DNA of 64,000 nucleotides from Stutzerimonas chloritidismutans AW-1 (GCF_000495915.1 NZ_AOFQ01000005.1:1-64000); one strand, 5' to 3'; shown: positions 28,747 to 38,138, counted from the stretch's first letter. Numbers and translations are program-made. Notes: generated by a model from the sequence alone, not told the origin.

Positions 28747-29121
28747 ATGAGCATGACCACCAACACGCACAACGGGCGCTGGAGCCACCGGCTGGGCCGG
28801 GGGGCTGGCCGTGCCTGGCGTGGATACCTGCGCCGCGAGCAGCGTGTCGCCGGCTGGCTGGTGACGCGCGGGGTGCCCGCGGGCGCGGCGACGGCGGTGC
28901 TCTGGATCGTGAAGCTCGCCGTGCTCGGTGCGCTGCTCTACTCCGCGTTCTGGCTGGCGCTGCTGCTGGCCTTTGCAGGGATCGCTGCCTGGATGGTACG
29001 CAACGTCGATGCCGACGAAAGCAGTGACGATGACGAGCCTCAGTGGCGAAACGGCTTGGACGGATACGGTCTCTACCGGGGAGAGGTACGCATCGACGGC
29101 GGCAGCGCGGACGACGAGTAG
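28747..29121 (+). CDS. DUF3742 family ICE protein
   Basis: A 124-residue protein: a basic N-terminus with WSHRLGRGAGRAWRGYLRRE, one long hydrophobic hairpin (about 55-85) and an acidic C-terminus (DESSDDDEPQW, GLYRGEVRIDG). This is the DUF3742 pattern seen in ICEclc-type elements near the TraG-like gene. The start may be 28747 or 28753. Function unknown. It is convergent with the TraG-like gene, 19 bp away. Confidence 0.78.
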   Translation: MSMTTNTHNGRWSHRLGRGAGRAWRGYLRREQRVAGWLVTRGVPAGAATAVLWIVKLAVLGALLYSAFWLALLLAFAGIAAWMVRNVDADESSDDDEPQWRNGLDGYGLYRGEVRIDGGSADDE

Positions 29122-29140
29122 CGAATCGCCACTCTCGGCG

Positions 29141-30664
29141 CTACTTTGCCTTCGCTGCTTTGATTGCAAGGTCAGCGCCTTTGCCTCCCGCAGACTTGGC
29201 GCCATCGGTGGCTGCTGAGAGCATCTGCGAAATGTTGCCTACGCGGACACCAACCCAGGCGAGCGCAGCTACCCAAAAAGCCGGCAGCACGATGAACATC
29301 ATCGCCATGACGAAGTTGAGCAGCATGTCGCCAAAGGCGTTGTTCAAGCCGATCAGCGGATCGAAGTTCGTGTGCGGCCTGTCCGCGCCAAACCCCCAAC
29401 CGTAGAGCGCATCCAGGATCGTGCTGTCGATCCAGCGTGCGAGCTGGAACCAGAAGTCCACGAAGAACAGCGCGAACTGGACGCAGCTCACCGTCACCAC
29501 CGTCTTCAGGTCGTAGGTGCCGATCAGCAGCACCAGTGGGATGCAGATGACGAGCGCCATCTTGAGCATGGTCAGCACCATCGGCAGCGCCTGGCGCACC
29601 ACGTCCATCGCCGGAAAAAAGCCCAGCGAGCCGACGGTCAGCCCCAGGTCGCTCGCGCCGCGCGTGACGACGTTCGGCAGCGTCTTGTCGATCTGGCCGC
29701 CGTAGTCGGTGTAGACGGCGCCCTGGTTCATCTTCTGCTGCCTCGGTGAGACCACGGCGCGGATCACCGAGTCATTGACCTCGCTCTGCGACAGGAATCC
29801 CACCCAGCGCCCGATGCGGGTCAGCAGGTCCGGGTCGACCTGTGCCATCAGCCGGCTGCGCAGTCCCTGGCCGCCATCGGCCCACCACTGCCGGCAGGAT
29901 GGATAGCCGCCGCCGCTGCCCACCTGTGCCAGCCCCGCATCGCGGGTCGCGTCGTAGGGCCAGGCCGTGCGTGGGGTCTTGGCGCGATAGGTGTCATAGA
30001 AGCCGGGCGTGTCGAGGAAGTAACTCGATCCGATCCAGGTGACGTCGTTCATCTGCTCGTCGGAGAGCGTCGGCCGGTTCATGAACAGCTTGGCGCGCGA
30101 CGGCCCGTAGCAGTCGTGCGTGAAGTCGGCGACCTCCTGTGCCAGCACCGGATCGTCGATGCGCGTGGCATCCACATCCATGCGAATCTGACGCAGGTCC
30201 GTGCCGCAGGGAATCGCCGCCACCGCGGCGCCCGTCACGGCTTTCGACAGCGCGTGCATGAAGAACCACCACACCGGCACCAGCGCGCTCTGGTCGTTGA
30301 GCGCCGTGTAGACGTTGGACCAGCCCGTGTCGTTGGGCAGCGGGACACTGACCTGGCATTGCGCGGAGCGCGTGGTGTCGAACCTGATCGTGGCGAGATC
30401 CACCGGGATGAACGGGATGCCGGCGAACATGATGACCACGATCGCCACCCACACCCGGTTCTCGATGCGCATCGACGACAGCACGCCCTTGTTGCCCTCG
30501 TCCGCACCTTCGCTGCGGGCCTTGAGCCATTCCTGGATCACGATGGCCACGAACGGCAGCGCGAACACGCCGCTGGCCACGAGGATGCTCCAGATGCCGT
30601 TGTTGACCACCCAAGCCACCAGGGTCAGGTAATACTCCAAGTAGTCCGTGGTGTAGAGCGTCAT
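29141..30664 (-). CDS. TraG N-terminal-like conjugation membrane protein
   Basis: A 507-residue inner membrane protein of the mating-pair apparatus. N-terminal helices (LTLVAWVVNNGIWSILVASG), a periplasmic middle (residues about 85-340), then further helices (LPMVLTMLKMALVICIPLVL) and a basic tail. This matches the TraG_N family used by F-like and ICE type IV systems for mating-pair stabilisation. It is the last gene of the leftward transfer block. Confidence 0.85.
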   Translation of the reverse strand: MTLYTTDYLEYYLTLVAWVVNNGIWSILVASGVFALPFVAIVIQEWLKARSEGADEGNKGVLSSMRIENRVWVAIVVIMFAGIPFIPVDLATIRFDTTRSAQCQVSVPLPNDTGWSNVYTALNDQSALVPVWWFFMHALSKAVTGAAVAAIPCGTDLRQIRMDVDATRIDDPVLAQEVADFTHDCYGPSRAKLFMNRPTLSDEQMNDVTWIGSSYFLDTPGFYDTYRAKTPRTAWPYDATRDAGLAQVGSGGGYPSCRQWWADGGQGLRSRLMAQVDPDLLTRIGRWVGFLSQSEVNDSVIRAVVSPRQQKMNQGAVYTDYGGQIDKTLPNVVTRGASDLGLTVGSLGFFPAMDVVRQALPMVLTMLKMALVICIPLVLLIGTYDLKTVVTVSCVQFALFFVDFWFQLARWIDSTILDALYGWGFGADRPHTNFDPLIGLNNAFGDMLLNFVMAMMFIVLPAFWVAALAWVGVRVGNISQMLSAATDGAKSAGGKGADLAIKAAKAK

Positions 30665-30679
30665 GCCTGCCTCCCGGTC

Positions 30680-31033
30680 TCAGCCGTGCCGCAGCAGCTG
30701 GCTGGCTTCCAGCGCGACCACGGCGATGACGGCCGCGATCTCCGTGCGCAGCAGGCGCTGATGCGTCTCGCGGGACGGCTCCCGCCGCAACAGGCGCCGA
30801 CGCATCCACCACCAGCCGTAAGCCGTCGCTCCGTAGAGGCACAGACGCCACACGAAGAAGTGGCCGGCGTGCGCCTGCAGCCAGTGCTGCCAGCCCTCGA
30901 CGCCGCCGACCACGTGGATGCCGGCGATGTTCACCGCCACCGCGGCGGCGACCACCAGCAAGGTCCACAGCAGCGCCACGCCGACGCGGCGGTTGAACAG
31001 CCATGGCAGCCGCAGCCAGGCGAGCCGGCTCAT
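30680..31033 (-). CDS. ICE membrane protein, uncharacterised
   Basis: A 117-residue protein with three hydrophobic segments and a basic loop (YGWWWMRRRLLRREPS). It overlaps the upstream gene by four bases and precedes the TraG-like gene by 15 bp, so it belongs to the transfer operon. No family function is known to me. Confidence 0.7.
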   Translation of the reverse strand: MSRLAWLRLPWLFNRRVGVALLWTLLVVAAAVAVNIAGIHVVGGVEGWQHWLQAHAGHFFVWRLCLYGATAYGWWWMRRRLLRREPSRETHQRLLRTEIAAVIAVVALEASQLLRHG

Positions 31034-32436
31034 GGCGTACCGCTCCGCGGCTTCTGGACTTCCCGCAGACGGTCGCGCGTGGTGTCGCCCTCGAAGACGC
31101 CGCGCGAGCCGGCAGCGCGGGTACTGTGGCGCTGGATGATCGCCATCGCCGAGTTGCCGGCCAGCGTGCGGCGCAGCTCCAGCTCGGTCTTGAGGTTGTT
31201 GATCTCCTGCTCCAGCGCGCTGTTCTCCTGGTCCACCGCCTGCACGGCGAGCTCGTTGGCGGCGACGTTCGGCTCCTTCTTGCCGGTCAGCAACGTGCGT
31301 TGCAGCAGCAGGGCCTTCTCCAGCACGCTGGACAGCGCCGCCTCCGACGCGAGGCGCCGGCCCAGCACGTCCTGGTCGGGCTCGTCACGCAGGGCCTCGA
31401 TCACGCCGCGGGTGATCGGCAGCGAGCTGCTGCCGGCCGCGTCGAGATTGGCCAGTGTCGTCGGCCGGGCGCCCGTCACCAGTTCCTGCAACACCTGCAG
31501 CTTGGTCTCGTACTCTTCCTGGATCACTGGCGTGAGCCCGACGCCAGGCGTGGTCTGGGTCTTCGTGCAGTTTTCGCAGGTGCGTTGCTCGCGTTCGCCC
31601 AGCACGCGGTTCGCAAAGGCCGCGGCCGCGCCAGGCGACGACCAGGTCTGGCAGGTCAGGCGGTTGCCGCAGGCGCTGCGCGCGATCGACGAGGTATCGG
31701 TGGCGCTGCGCCCGTTGAGCAGGTTGTAGCCCGCGCGCGTCACGTCGCCGACCACCTTGATCGAACTCTGGCCGGAGCCGCCCGCGTTGCCGCCGCCGAC
31801 CCAGGGCACGCCGTTGTTCCCCTTGTTGGACTCGGCCTGCTCGATGGCGGAGACGGCATCGGTGCTGCTGACCGCATCCCGCAGCGCCATCCCTTCGGCG
31901 AGCTGGTCCCAGCCGGCCTGGCCGCCGGCCATGTCCGCCATGCGATTGGCGATGGCCCGGCAGGTCATCTTCGAGCGGTCGAAATCCAGGCGCGCCTGGA
32001 GGATGCCGTTGGTGAGCAGGTTGTACAGGCCCGGGTCGGCGCGCTGGATGATGAGCGCCGGGAGTGACGCCACCGCGGCAGTGGCGTTCTGGATCACGTT
32101 GCTCATGATCGTCTGGAAGCCGTTGGTGATGCCGTTGAGCTGGTTCTGCAGCGTCGTGGTGATGCTCATGTCGCCGCAGATCAGGTTGCTGTTCCAGCCG
32201 ACGCCGACGCCGATGCTCTGCATGTTGCCGGCACCTCCCATCGACACGGCCCGGCCGCCGCCGATGCTGTAGAGCACGTCGTCGCCGATCACGCTGCCGC
32301 TGACGTTCACGCCATTGGGGTCGATGCGGGTCTGCGCCCAGGCGACGCCGACGACCAGCGTGATGGCCGCCACGAGCAGCGTGGCCCGCAGGGGCGACTT
32401 CGCGCGGTGCAGGAAGTCAGGGAGGGAGGCGTTCAT
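31030..32436 (-). CDS. ICE transfer protein, TIGR03755/PFL_4711 family
   Basis: A 468-residue exported protein. The start MNASLPDFLHRAK is chosen for the following signal peptide (LLVAAITLVVGVAWA). The frame extends 16 residues upstream into the neighbouring gene. The mature part holds Cys-containing blocks (SNLICGDMSI, SKMTCRAIAN, ACGNRLTCQTW, CENCTKTQ) and a C-terminal coiled coil. Order behind the TraU-like gene fits the PFL_4711 family, analogous to TraH of F. Periplasmic pilus assembly is the expected role. Confidence 0.82.
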   Translation of the reverse strand: MNASLPDFLHRAKSPLRATLLVAAITLVVGVAWAQTRIDPNGVNVSGSVIGDDVLYSIGGGRAVSMGGAGNMQSIGVGVGWNSNLICGDMSITTTLQNQLNGITNGFQTIMSNVIQNATAAVASLPALIIQRADPGLYNLLTNGILQARLDFDRSKMTCRAIANRMADMAGGQAGWDQLAEGMALRDAVSSTDAVSAIEQAESNKGNNGVPWVGGGNAGGSGQSSIKVVGDVTRAGYNLLNGRSATDTSSIARSACGNRLTCQTWSSPGAAAAFANRVLGEREQRTCENCTKTQTTPGVGLTPVIQEEYETKLQVLQELVTGARPTTLANLDAAGSSSLPITRGVIEALRDEPDQDVLGRRLASEAALSSVLEKALLLQRTLLTGKKEPNVAANELAVQAVDQENSALEQEINNLKTELELRRTLAGNSAMAIIQRHSTRAAGSRGVFEGDTTRDRLREVQKPRSGTP

Positions 32437-32446
32437 CGTGGGTTCC

Positions 32447-33391
32447 TCACATGAAATCGACGCTGCCGAGGAAGACCTGGCCACGGCGCCGGCAGCAGGA
32501 GTACGGCCGCCACAAGGCCCAGGCGTAGTCGCCCTGCTGGGCCTGCACGCGGGTGCGGCTGTGCGGGAAGACCACGCAACTGTTCGAGAGCGTGGGCGTC
32601 AGCTCCTGCCACTTGCCCGTCGAGGCGTCGGTCTCCATCAGCGCGCCGGCCGGCCAGTAGCCGTCGCGGGCGTTGGCCAGCAGGGGCTGATACACGTGAA
32701 TCTGGTTGCGGCGCGTCACGATGTCGCCCGCGCGCTGCGCGACCACGGCGCCGCTCTTGTGGTCGTCGGTCTGGTGCAGGAAGCCACCGCGGGGATACAC
32801 GTTGCCCCAGAGGTTCAGGCCGGTGCGCGTACCGATTTCGCGCCGGCCGGGGATGAGCGCTTCGGGGTAGAACGCTTCCGGGATGTTGTAGCGCCAGGCG
32901 ATCGTGTCGAGCGTGCTCAGCAGATACGGCATGAAGGCCGTGCCAGCGCCTTCGCAGGTGTAGCCGGAGGCGCTGGCGAACTGGCTGAACACCAGCCCGG
33001 CCGGATGGCCGATGACATCGGCGTTCTTGAACTTGGCGAAGTTGTTCTCGTTGTCGTGATTGGTCGTGCCGTCACCGCCAGCCTTGGCGGTCGGGTTGGG
33101 CATGCTCATCGCCCTGACTTCCTGCCACGGGTTTTCTCCGGTGTTCGAGTAGCTCGACACCACCGCATCGGGGACGTAGTGGCGCACCTTGACGGAAGTG
33201 CGAACCGAGCAGCCGAAGGGCGTGCAGTACAGCCAGTAGCAGATACCGACCACGCGGTATTCGAGGCAGTCGGGGGACAGCGCCGACGAGACGATGGTGG
33301 CGGTGTCCAGGGCGAACGTCGACGTGGCCGTGCTCAGCAGCAGCGAGGCGACGGTGGCGCGCAGGCGCCGGGATGCCAGCAGGAGGCTCAT
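32447..33391 (-). CDS. TraU-like ICE protein, TIGR03756/PFL_4710 family
   Basis: A 314-residue exported protein with signal peptide (VASLLLSTATSTFA) and many Cys (SPDCLEYRVVGICYWLYC, FGCSVRTSVKV, YSCCRRRG), the TraU pattern, implying disulfide bonds. In F-like systems TraU works with TraW and TrbC in pilus extension. It overlaps the PFL_4709-like gene by four bases. The adjacent DsbA-like gene could supply the disulfides. Confidence 0.85.
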   Translation of the reverse strand: MSLLLASRRLRATVASLLLSTATSTFALDTATIVSSALSPDCLEYRVVGICYWLYCTPFGCSVRTSVKVRHYVPDAVVSSYSNTGENPWQEVRAMSMPNPTAKAGGDGTTNHDNENNFAKFKNADVIGHPAGLVFSQFASASGYTCEGAGTAFMPYLLSTLDTIAWRYNIPEAFYPEALIPGRREIGTRTGLNLWGNVYPRGGFLHQTDDHKSGAVVAQRAGDIVTRRNQIHVYQPLLANARDGYWPAGALMETDASTGKWQELTPTLSNSCVVFPHSRTRVQAQQGDYAWALWRPYSCCRRRGQVFLGSVDFM

Positions 33392-33831
33392 GGCTGCGTG
33401 CTCCGGTAGGCGTTGATGCGCGCGACGGCGCGGGGCACGTCGGGCTCGCCGTAGACCACGTAGCGTCGATCGACCACCACGGCGGGAATCTTGGCGATGC
33501 CCAGTCCCCAGGCATCCGCGACACCTTGGTAGGCGTGGCCGATGCGGCGTTGAAGGGCCTCGCCGCCGTCATGCAACCGCTGCCGCACCAGGGCTGCAGC
33601 CTGTTGCGGGTCGGCCGGTAGGTGCGCGGCGAGTTCGACCTCGATGCGCGTGGCCTGGTCCAGCTCGATGATCCGCACGCCGGCTGGAGCCTGCACCGGA
33701 TGACGGCTGTCGGTGACGACGAGCACGTCGGCTGCTGCAGTCTGGGTAAACATGAACAGCACTGCCCACAGTCCGGGCGCAATGCTGATGGTCGGCAGCC
33801 GGGGCGAAGCCTTGAAGACGGGGGCCGGCAT
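33388..33831 (-). CDS. ICE transfer protein, TIGR03757/PFL_4709 family
   Basis: A 147-residue exported protein with a signal-like helix (LWAVLFMFTQTAAA) and the block KIPAVVVDRRYVVYG, which resembles TrbC/thioredoxin-fold strands. Member of the PFL_4709 set that sits directly before the TraU-like gene. It is the last backbone gene before the restriction-like cassette, 143 bp away. Confidence 0.8.
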   Translation of the reverse strand: MPAPVFKASPRLPTISIAPGLWAVLFMFTQTAAADVLVVTDSRHPVQAPAGVRIIELDQATRIEVELAAHLPADPQQAAALVRQRLHDGGEALQRRIGHAYQGVADAWGLGIAKIPAVVVDRRYVVYGEPDVPRAVARINAYRSTQP

Positions 33832-33974
33832 ATCGGGCGTCCTTGGAGTCGATCAAAGTCACAGTCGACTTCAAGTGCCGATCTAGCGCGACAAAGAAAC
33901 CGCATCCGGCCCCTGCCGGTTTCATACCCTATGCCGTTGTGAGCGTTGTGATTGCCTCCTGTCGGAGGCGGAGA

Positions 33975-34646
33975 TCAGGTGCGGGACGCTGAGGTGCCCG
34001 CGAACCCAAGAAACGCATGCTGTAAGCGAATCGGCATCGACGGCTTGGAGCGTGCGTGTAGGCTCTGCCAAGTCCCGTCACTGATGTCGCTCGGGGCGAG
34101 GCGATCTACCGAGCGCGAAACTCTTCTCAAGTAAGCGTTGACGCCATCCGCGGATTCCGAAGGAACGCCGGCAAGAACGTACCCCACCATGAAGCCGATA
34201 GCATGGTTCTCGCCGTACTTCTCCTGGATGAATCGATCCATGCCCTCGACGACGTACTCTCGACACAAGTGAGTGTCCGACCCGGCGATTCGTTTGCATT
34301 CGATGATCGCGTGCGGATCATGCTCCTGCGTGCGCAAGAAAATTTCGACGAACGCCAGCGGGATGTCGGTACGTCCGTCTGGCAGCATCACGTTGCTTTT
34401 AGATCGCGATTCCGTGCCAGGCAGCACCATGATCTGCTTCCACGGGGAGTTCTTCAGCGCAATGCGCATCCCGTCCCGCAGGCGCTCGGTCATGATTACC
34501 TCTCCAGCGTTGGCATTCACGTCCTCGGCTGCGCATGCTCGCTGCCAACCTGCGGCCAGTGTCAGCAGAATGACCGCCACAACCTCGGGCTCAAGTTCAA
34601 TGAACTCTCTGCCCAGTGCAGGAGGTGTCTCATAGGGGATCCTCAA
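33975..34646 (-). CDS. Putative PD-(D/E)xK-type nuclease partner of the adjacent methyltransferase
   Basis: A 223-residue protein of no family I recognise. The central part LAFVEIFLRTQEHDPHAIIECKRI has an acidic residue followed by a beta strand ending Glu-Cys-Lys, the E-x-K shape of PD-(D/E)xK nucleases. Later blocks CREYVVEGMDRFIQEKYG and HAIGFMVGYVLAG look helical. It overlaps the methyltransferase gene by four bases, so the two are co-translated. The restriction role is inferred from motif and partner; an alternative is a structural accessory subunit. Confidence 0.5.
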   Translation of the reverse strand: MRIPYETPPALGREFIELEPEVVAVILLTLAAGWQRACAAEDVNANAGEVIMTERLRDGMRIALKNSPWKQIMVLPGTESRSKSNVMLPDGRTDIPLAFVEIFLRTQEHDPHAIIECKRIAGSDTHLCREYVVEGMDRFIQEKYGENHAIGFMVGYVLAGVPSESADGVNAYLRRVSRSVDRLAPSDISDGTWQSLHARSKPSMPIRLQHAFLGFAGTSASRT

Positions 34647-37606
34647 ACTTTGCCCCCTGAAAAGCTCTCCGCGACCACTGCATCGGCATCTTCCAGTGCC
34701 GCTATGCCCATCCAGTAGCGCCGCGCTGCTGGCTTGATGATCACGACTTCGTTGCGTCCGTGTACTCGCAATTCCCGCTCTGCACTGAGCGCGGTCGCAA
34801 TCTTGACTTTCAGGCGCCTGCCGATACGTGCCAGTACTTCACCCAATTCGCCTTGTGGTGCCACGACGCTCACGCTCGCATTACCCGGCCCCTCTTCCAA
34901 GACAAAGCGCACGACGCGCAAGGCCGAACTGCTTGGCAAGTCGAGCACTTCGGCGCGCATGTGCCGCTTATTGCGAACGGAAAGCCAATCCTCGATAACG
35001 GACAGGAACGTCTTGGCATACGCCGTGACCTCAGTACGACTGTCCGATGGCTCCACGGATGATTCGCGGCCGGTTTCCCATTGCCACCCGGCGCGAAGGA
35101 GGCCGTCTCGAATGACAGTTCGGTCGGCATCGTTCAGTTCGTACAGATCGAAGACAGCTTCGTCCAGTTCAGCCCATCCCCTCTCGTCGGTGCCGTTGGC
35201 GCGCAGATTCTTCTCAATCTGCAGCAGGCGCTGGCCAGCCTCAGATTTCACTGCGCTCGTGAAATTAGGCACCGGTAGGAAGCTGAGGTCGCGAGCCAGC
35301 AGCTTCCTCTTGTAGATTCCAAACTCTGCAGCGGTCAGATAGAAGAACCATGTCGCAAAAGCAGAACTCAACACGGTGGCAAGCAAATGTGCCGTCCGCG
35401 TGTGCCCTCTCGGAAGAGACACTGCGAAGTATGAGTTCGTGAAGACGAGATCCCGCTCGGAGACGGCCGCCAAGACGCGTGGACTCCCCAGAAGCATTTC
35501 CTTCACGATGAGAAGCGGGGCTTGATATATCTCCCGCGATCGTGGCCATTGTGCCTTCGATTGGCTGAAAGTCGGCAAATCATCGGGAATGTTGAAGTGC
35601 TGCATGTCTTTGACTTGCAGTACATCCAATCCTTTTAGCGGGCGAGCATCGCGCGTCTGATTCTCTGGGGCCCCGCGAATCAATCCAACCTGGAAGGTAG
35701 TGTCGAGTAATGAGAGTTGCTCGCCCAGATTTCTGTGGGCCGAAGTCAAGTCATCCAGCAATAGGAGGTCACGGCGCCGGCCAACGGCTGCTGCCTTGAG
35801 CTTCAACGGCTGTTCTTGGATTTCGTCGAGTGTCAAAGTGATGACGTCACTCGGCGCCACCTCGAACGAATGAGTCCTTGCACCGCTGGGCGTCCACGGG
35901 ATCTGAACGACCGTGACCTGATCCGTTCGCTGCTTCGGTCGATGACGGGCAAAGAGAACCACTGCGGGCATGGCCGCTGTCGCGAAGAGCCAACTGCACA
36001 AATTGGACAGATTTACCAAGGTGATCGGAGCCACGGCTCGCATCACATGCTGAGCTGCTGCCATGCCGGTGCCGCTGCGGCTGAAGAACGGCATCGCGCT
36101 AAGAATGATGCCGAAACGGGTCTTCTCATGTGAGAACTCCGCCGCTCGCAACACGAAATCCAAGCCTTCACCGCGCGGTTGCGCAGGTACGCCCGCAACC
36201 CTGGTCTTGCGCCGCGCTTCGGTTCCTGTCTGCCCCCTAAAGCTCCAAGGGGGATTGCCCACGATAAGGTCGAACTGCTTCAGCCCTGTCGGCGTCGCCA
36301 GCACGGCCTTGCCATCTCCATCACGTTCGACAGTACGAGCGTCACCGACGAGCAATGTCCTGCCGATCAATGGCTGGAACTTCAGGGACTGCGGTGGTTG
36401 CGGGTCAGGGTCCAGCTCAAGCGCAGCCAGGTACAGGCTGAACGCAGCGACGCGAATCGCGGCTTCGCTAATGTCTACGCCATACACCTGCCCGTAGAGC
36501 GTCGAGCGGATCAGCTCCCTCGTGGGCGGCTGACCTTGCGAGCGAAGATGAACCAAGCGCCGCAGCGCTTCGACCAGGAAGACACCGGAGCCGCACGTCA
36601 AATCCAGCACCGACTCCCGTCCAGATAGACCATCCATGACCTCATCGAGGACCAGCGAGACGACGGACAGTCGCGTGTAGTGCACGCCGTTTCGCAACGC
36701 TTCTGTGCGCTTTCCTCCAGTCTGCGGCTCAGCATGTGCAAACTGCTCGTAGATCGAGCTGATGAGCTCGACCGGAATCACGTCGAACTGGTAGGGGAAG
36801 AAGCTGAGTTGCCCGCTTTCAGGATCGACAGCCTCCAGGAACTCCGCAACCCGCGTCAAATGGTGAGCTGCTGGTGTCGTTTTCACCGACGAGGGCGGAA
36901 ACATATCGCCGTTGAAGGCCTGGGCCAGCCATGCGAACAGCTTGCTGGTCGCTGGCCGGTCGCGCAGGATCGCCGGCAACGCCGTGCGGCCGCATACCCG
37001 CTTCAACCGCGCCGCACTGACGATCTCGCGGTCAATCAGGTACTGGGTGAAGATCACGCGCCCAATCAAGGCCTGCGCCGCATCGCGCGCGAGATTGCCT
37101 GCGACCAAATCGCGTTCGAGACATCCAAGGTCAGACAGGAGCTTCTGATCGACGCTGGTCTTGCGATCGATGGCCGGCACCTGGGCCCAGAATTGGCCCG
37201 TCTCGATCGCCAGTCGGCCGGCCAACTCGTCCAGTTCATGAAGCGAAGCTTCGATGTTCTCGAAACGCCGAATCAAATGTCTCTGGGCATCGCCTTCTTT
37301 CGCGGGTGTGCCGAAACCGTTGTACAGGTCGATACGCTGCGGCGAGATCACCCACAGCAACGGCGCGAACCCCTCGTTCCAGACCTCTCGTCGCCACTGG
37401 CTGACCAGATCGTCTGCAGGCGCGCTTTGCTCAAACTTGAAGTAGACGGTCAACGACGACGCGCTGCGCCACAATGCGTCCGGAACAAAAACGCGGCCGT
37501 GGCGCGAGGACTGCGCCTCGGCCCCCAACCGAAGACCGGGCGCGGGTTGCCCGTCCGGCAGGTAGCCGGTTGCGGCGAGCACCTGTTCCAGCGTGGCAGT
37601 GTTCAC
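34643..37606 (-). CDS. N6-adenine DNA methyltransferase-like protein (Eco57I/type IIG-like)
   Basis: A 987-residue protein. The methyltransferase core holds HYTRLSVVSLVLDEVM near 309, the SAM-binding motif I DLTCGSGVFL at 335-344, YGVDISEAAIRVAAFSLYLA near 375 and the catalytic NPPW at 451-454. The N-terminal 300 residues (VFVPDALWRSASS, WNEGFAPLLWVISPQRIDLYN) resemble the regions preceding methylase domains in single-chain restriction-modification enzymes. The C-terminal 500 should recognise DNA. No clear nuclease motif is seen in it. Lower GC by eye than the ICE backbone. Middle gene of a tight three-gene operon. Confidence 0.8.
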   Translation of the reverse strand: MNTATLEQVLAATGYLPDGQPAPGLRLGAEAQSSRHGRVFVPDALWRSASSLTVYFKFEQSAPADDLVSQWRREVWNEGFAPLLWVISPQRIDLYNGFGTPAKEGDAQRHLIRRFENIEASLHELDELAGRLAIETGQFWAQVPAIDRKTSVDQKLLSDLGCLERDLVAGNLARDAAQALIGRVIFTQYLIDREIVSAARLKRVCGRTALPAILRDRPATSKLFAWLAQAFNGDMFPPSSVKTTPAAHHLTRVAEFLEAVDPESGQLSFFPYQFDVIPVELISSIYEQFAHAEPQTGGKRTEALRNGVHYTRLSVVSLVLDEVMDGLSGRESVLDLTCGSGVFLVEALRRLVHLRSQGQPPTRELIRSTLYGQVYGVDISEAAIRVAAFSLYLAALELDPDPQPPQSLKFQPLIGRTLLVGDARTVERDGDGKAVLATPTGLKQFDLIVGNPPWSFRGQTGTEARRKTRVAGVPAQPRGEGLDFVLRAAEFSHEKTRFGIILSAMPFFSRSGTGMAAAQHVMRAVAPITLVNLSNLCSWLFATAAMPAVVLFARHRPKQRTDQVTVVQIPWTPSGARTHSFEVAPSDVITLTLDEIQEQPLKLKAAAVGRRRDLLLLDDLTSAHRNLGEQLSLLDTTFQVGLIRGAPENQTRDARPLKGLDVLQVKDMQHFNIPDDLPTFSQSKAQWPRSREIYQAPLLIVKEMLLGSPRVLAAVSERDLVFTNSYFAVSLPRGHTRTAHLLATVLSSAFATWFFYLTAAEFGIYKRKLLARDLSFLPVPNFTSAVKSEAGQRLLQIEKNLRANGTDERGWAELDEAVFDLYELNDADRTVIRDGLLRAGWQWETGRESSVEPSDSRTEVTAYAKTFLSVIEDWLSVRNKRHMRAEVLDLPSSSALRVVRFVLEEGPGNASVSVVAPQGELGEVLARIGRRLKVKIATALSAERELRVHGRNEVVIIKPAARRYWMGIAALEDADAVVAESFSGGKV

Positions 37607-38079
37607 GCCCTACTCCGGATAGCTTCGGGTGGAAACGGCAACGCTGCCTGGCTCGGCGTCGGGACGATCGGCAGCATGTGCTGCTGAAGCCGCATGATCA
37701 ACGGATCGAGCGGGATGACGAGAGTCGGTTGCGTCGGCGCCGGTCCAATCCCCTCGGGGCCGATATCGCACAGGGTCGCCGAAGTGGCCGTCACGAACGC
37801 CACGGACCCATTCAGCGCCAATGCGCTACTCGTGCCCAGCAACCGAAAGAGCGCGTCAACGCCGACGCTGACGGTGGCGATGTGCACTCCCAACGAGCTG
37901 ACCAACTCATTGGTAACGGCCAAGCCTAGGAGATCCGCGAAGGTGAATCGGGCAGCCTTCCCGGTCTTGGACGCCAAGTAGGGCACGGTCTTGCGCCAAT
38001 GCCGCACCGTTTCGACGGACACGCCGGTTAGCGTGCGCATCTGGTCCTGAGTGTACTGGATGGCGGTGACGGCAGACAT
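37603..38079 (-). CDS. MerR-like HTH regulator of the methyltransferase cassette
   Basis: A 158-residue protein beginning with a MerR-type winged helix (YTQDQMRTLTGVSVETVRHW, then ARFTFADLLGLAVTNELVS) and ending in a Pro-rich tail. The ATG at 38079 is preferred to a TTG five codons upstream. It overlaps the methyltransferase start by four bases (ATGA). Position at the head and the palindrome over its promoter suggest it controls the cassette, as C proteins do for restriction systems. It could alternatively be a DNA-specificity subunit. Confidence 0.68.
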   Translation of the reverse strand: MSAVTAIQYTQDQMRTLTGVSVETVRHWRKTVPYLASKTGKAARFTFADLLGLAVTNELVSSLGVHIATVSVGVDALFRLLGTSSALALNGSVAFVTATSATLCDIGPEGIGPAPTQPTLVIPLDPLIMRLQQHMLPIVPTPSQAALPFPPEAIRSRA

Positions 38080-38105
38080 TCGCGTTGCTGGCAACTAGAA
38101 AATAT

Positions 38106-38138
38106 GCAGATTCTGCCATGTAAATGTGTGCTTCTCAA
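38106..38138 (-). promoter_or_regulatory. Promoter with palindromic operator for the HTH/methyltransferase cassette
   Basis: On the minus strand TTGAGA (38138-38133), a 17-base spacer and CAGAAT (38115-38110) make a plausible sigma70 promoter. The -10 hexamer is inside the perfect palindrome GCAGA-T-TCTGC (38106-38116). An operator placed there would block transcription, fitting autorepression. The leader to the ATG at 38079 would be about 25 bases. Confidence 0.45.
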
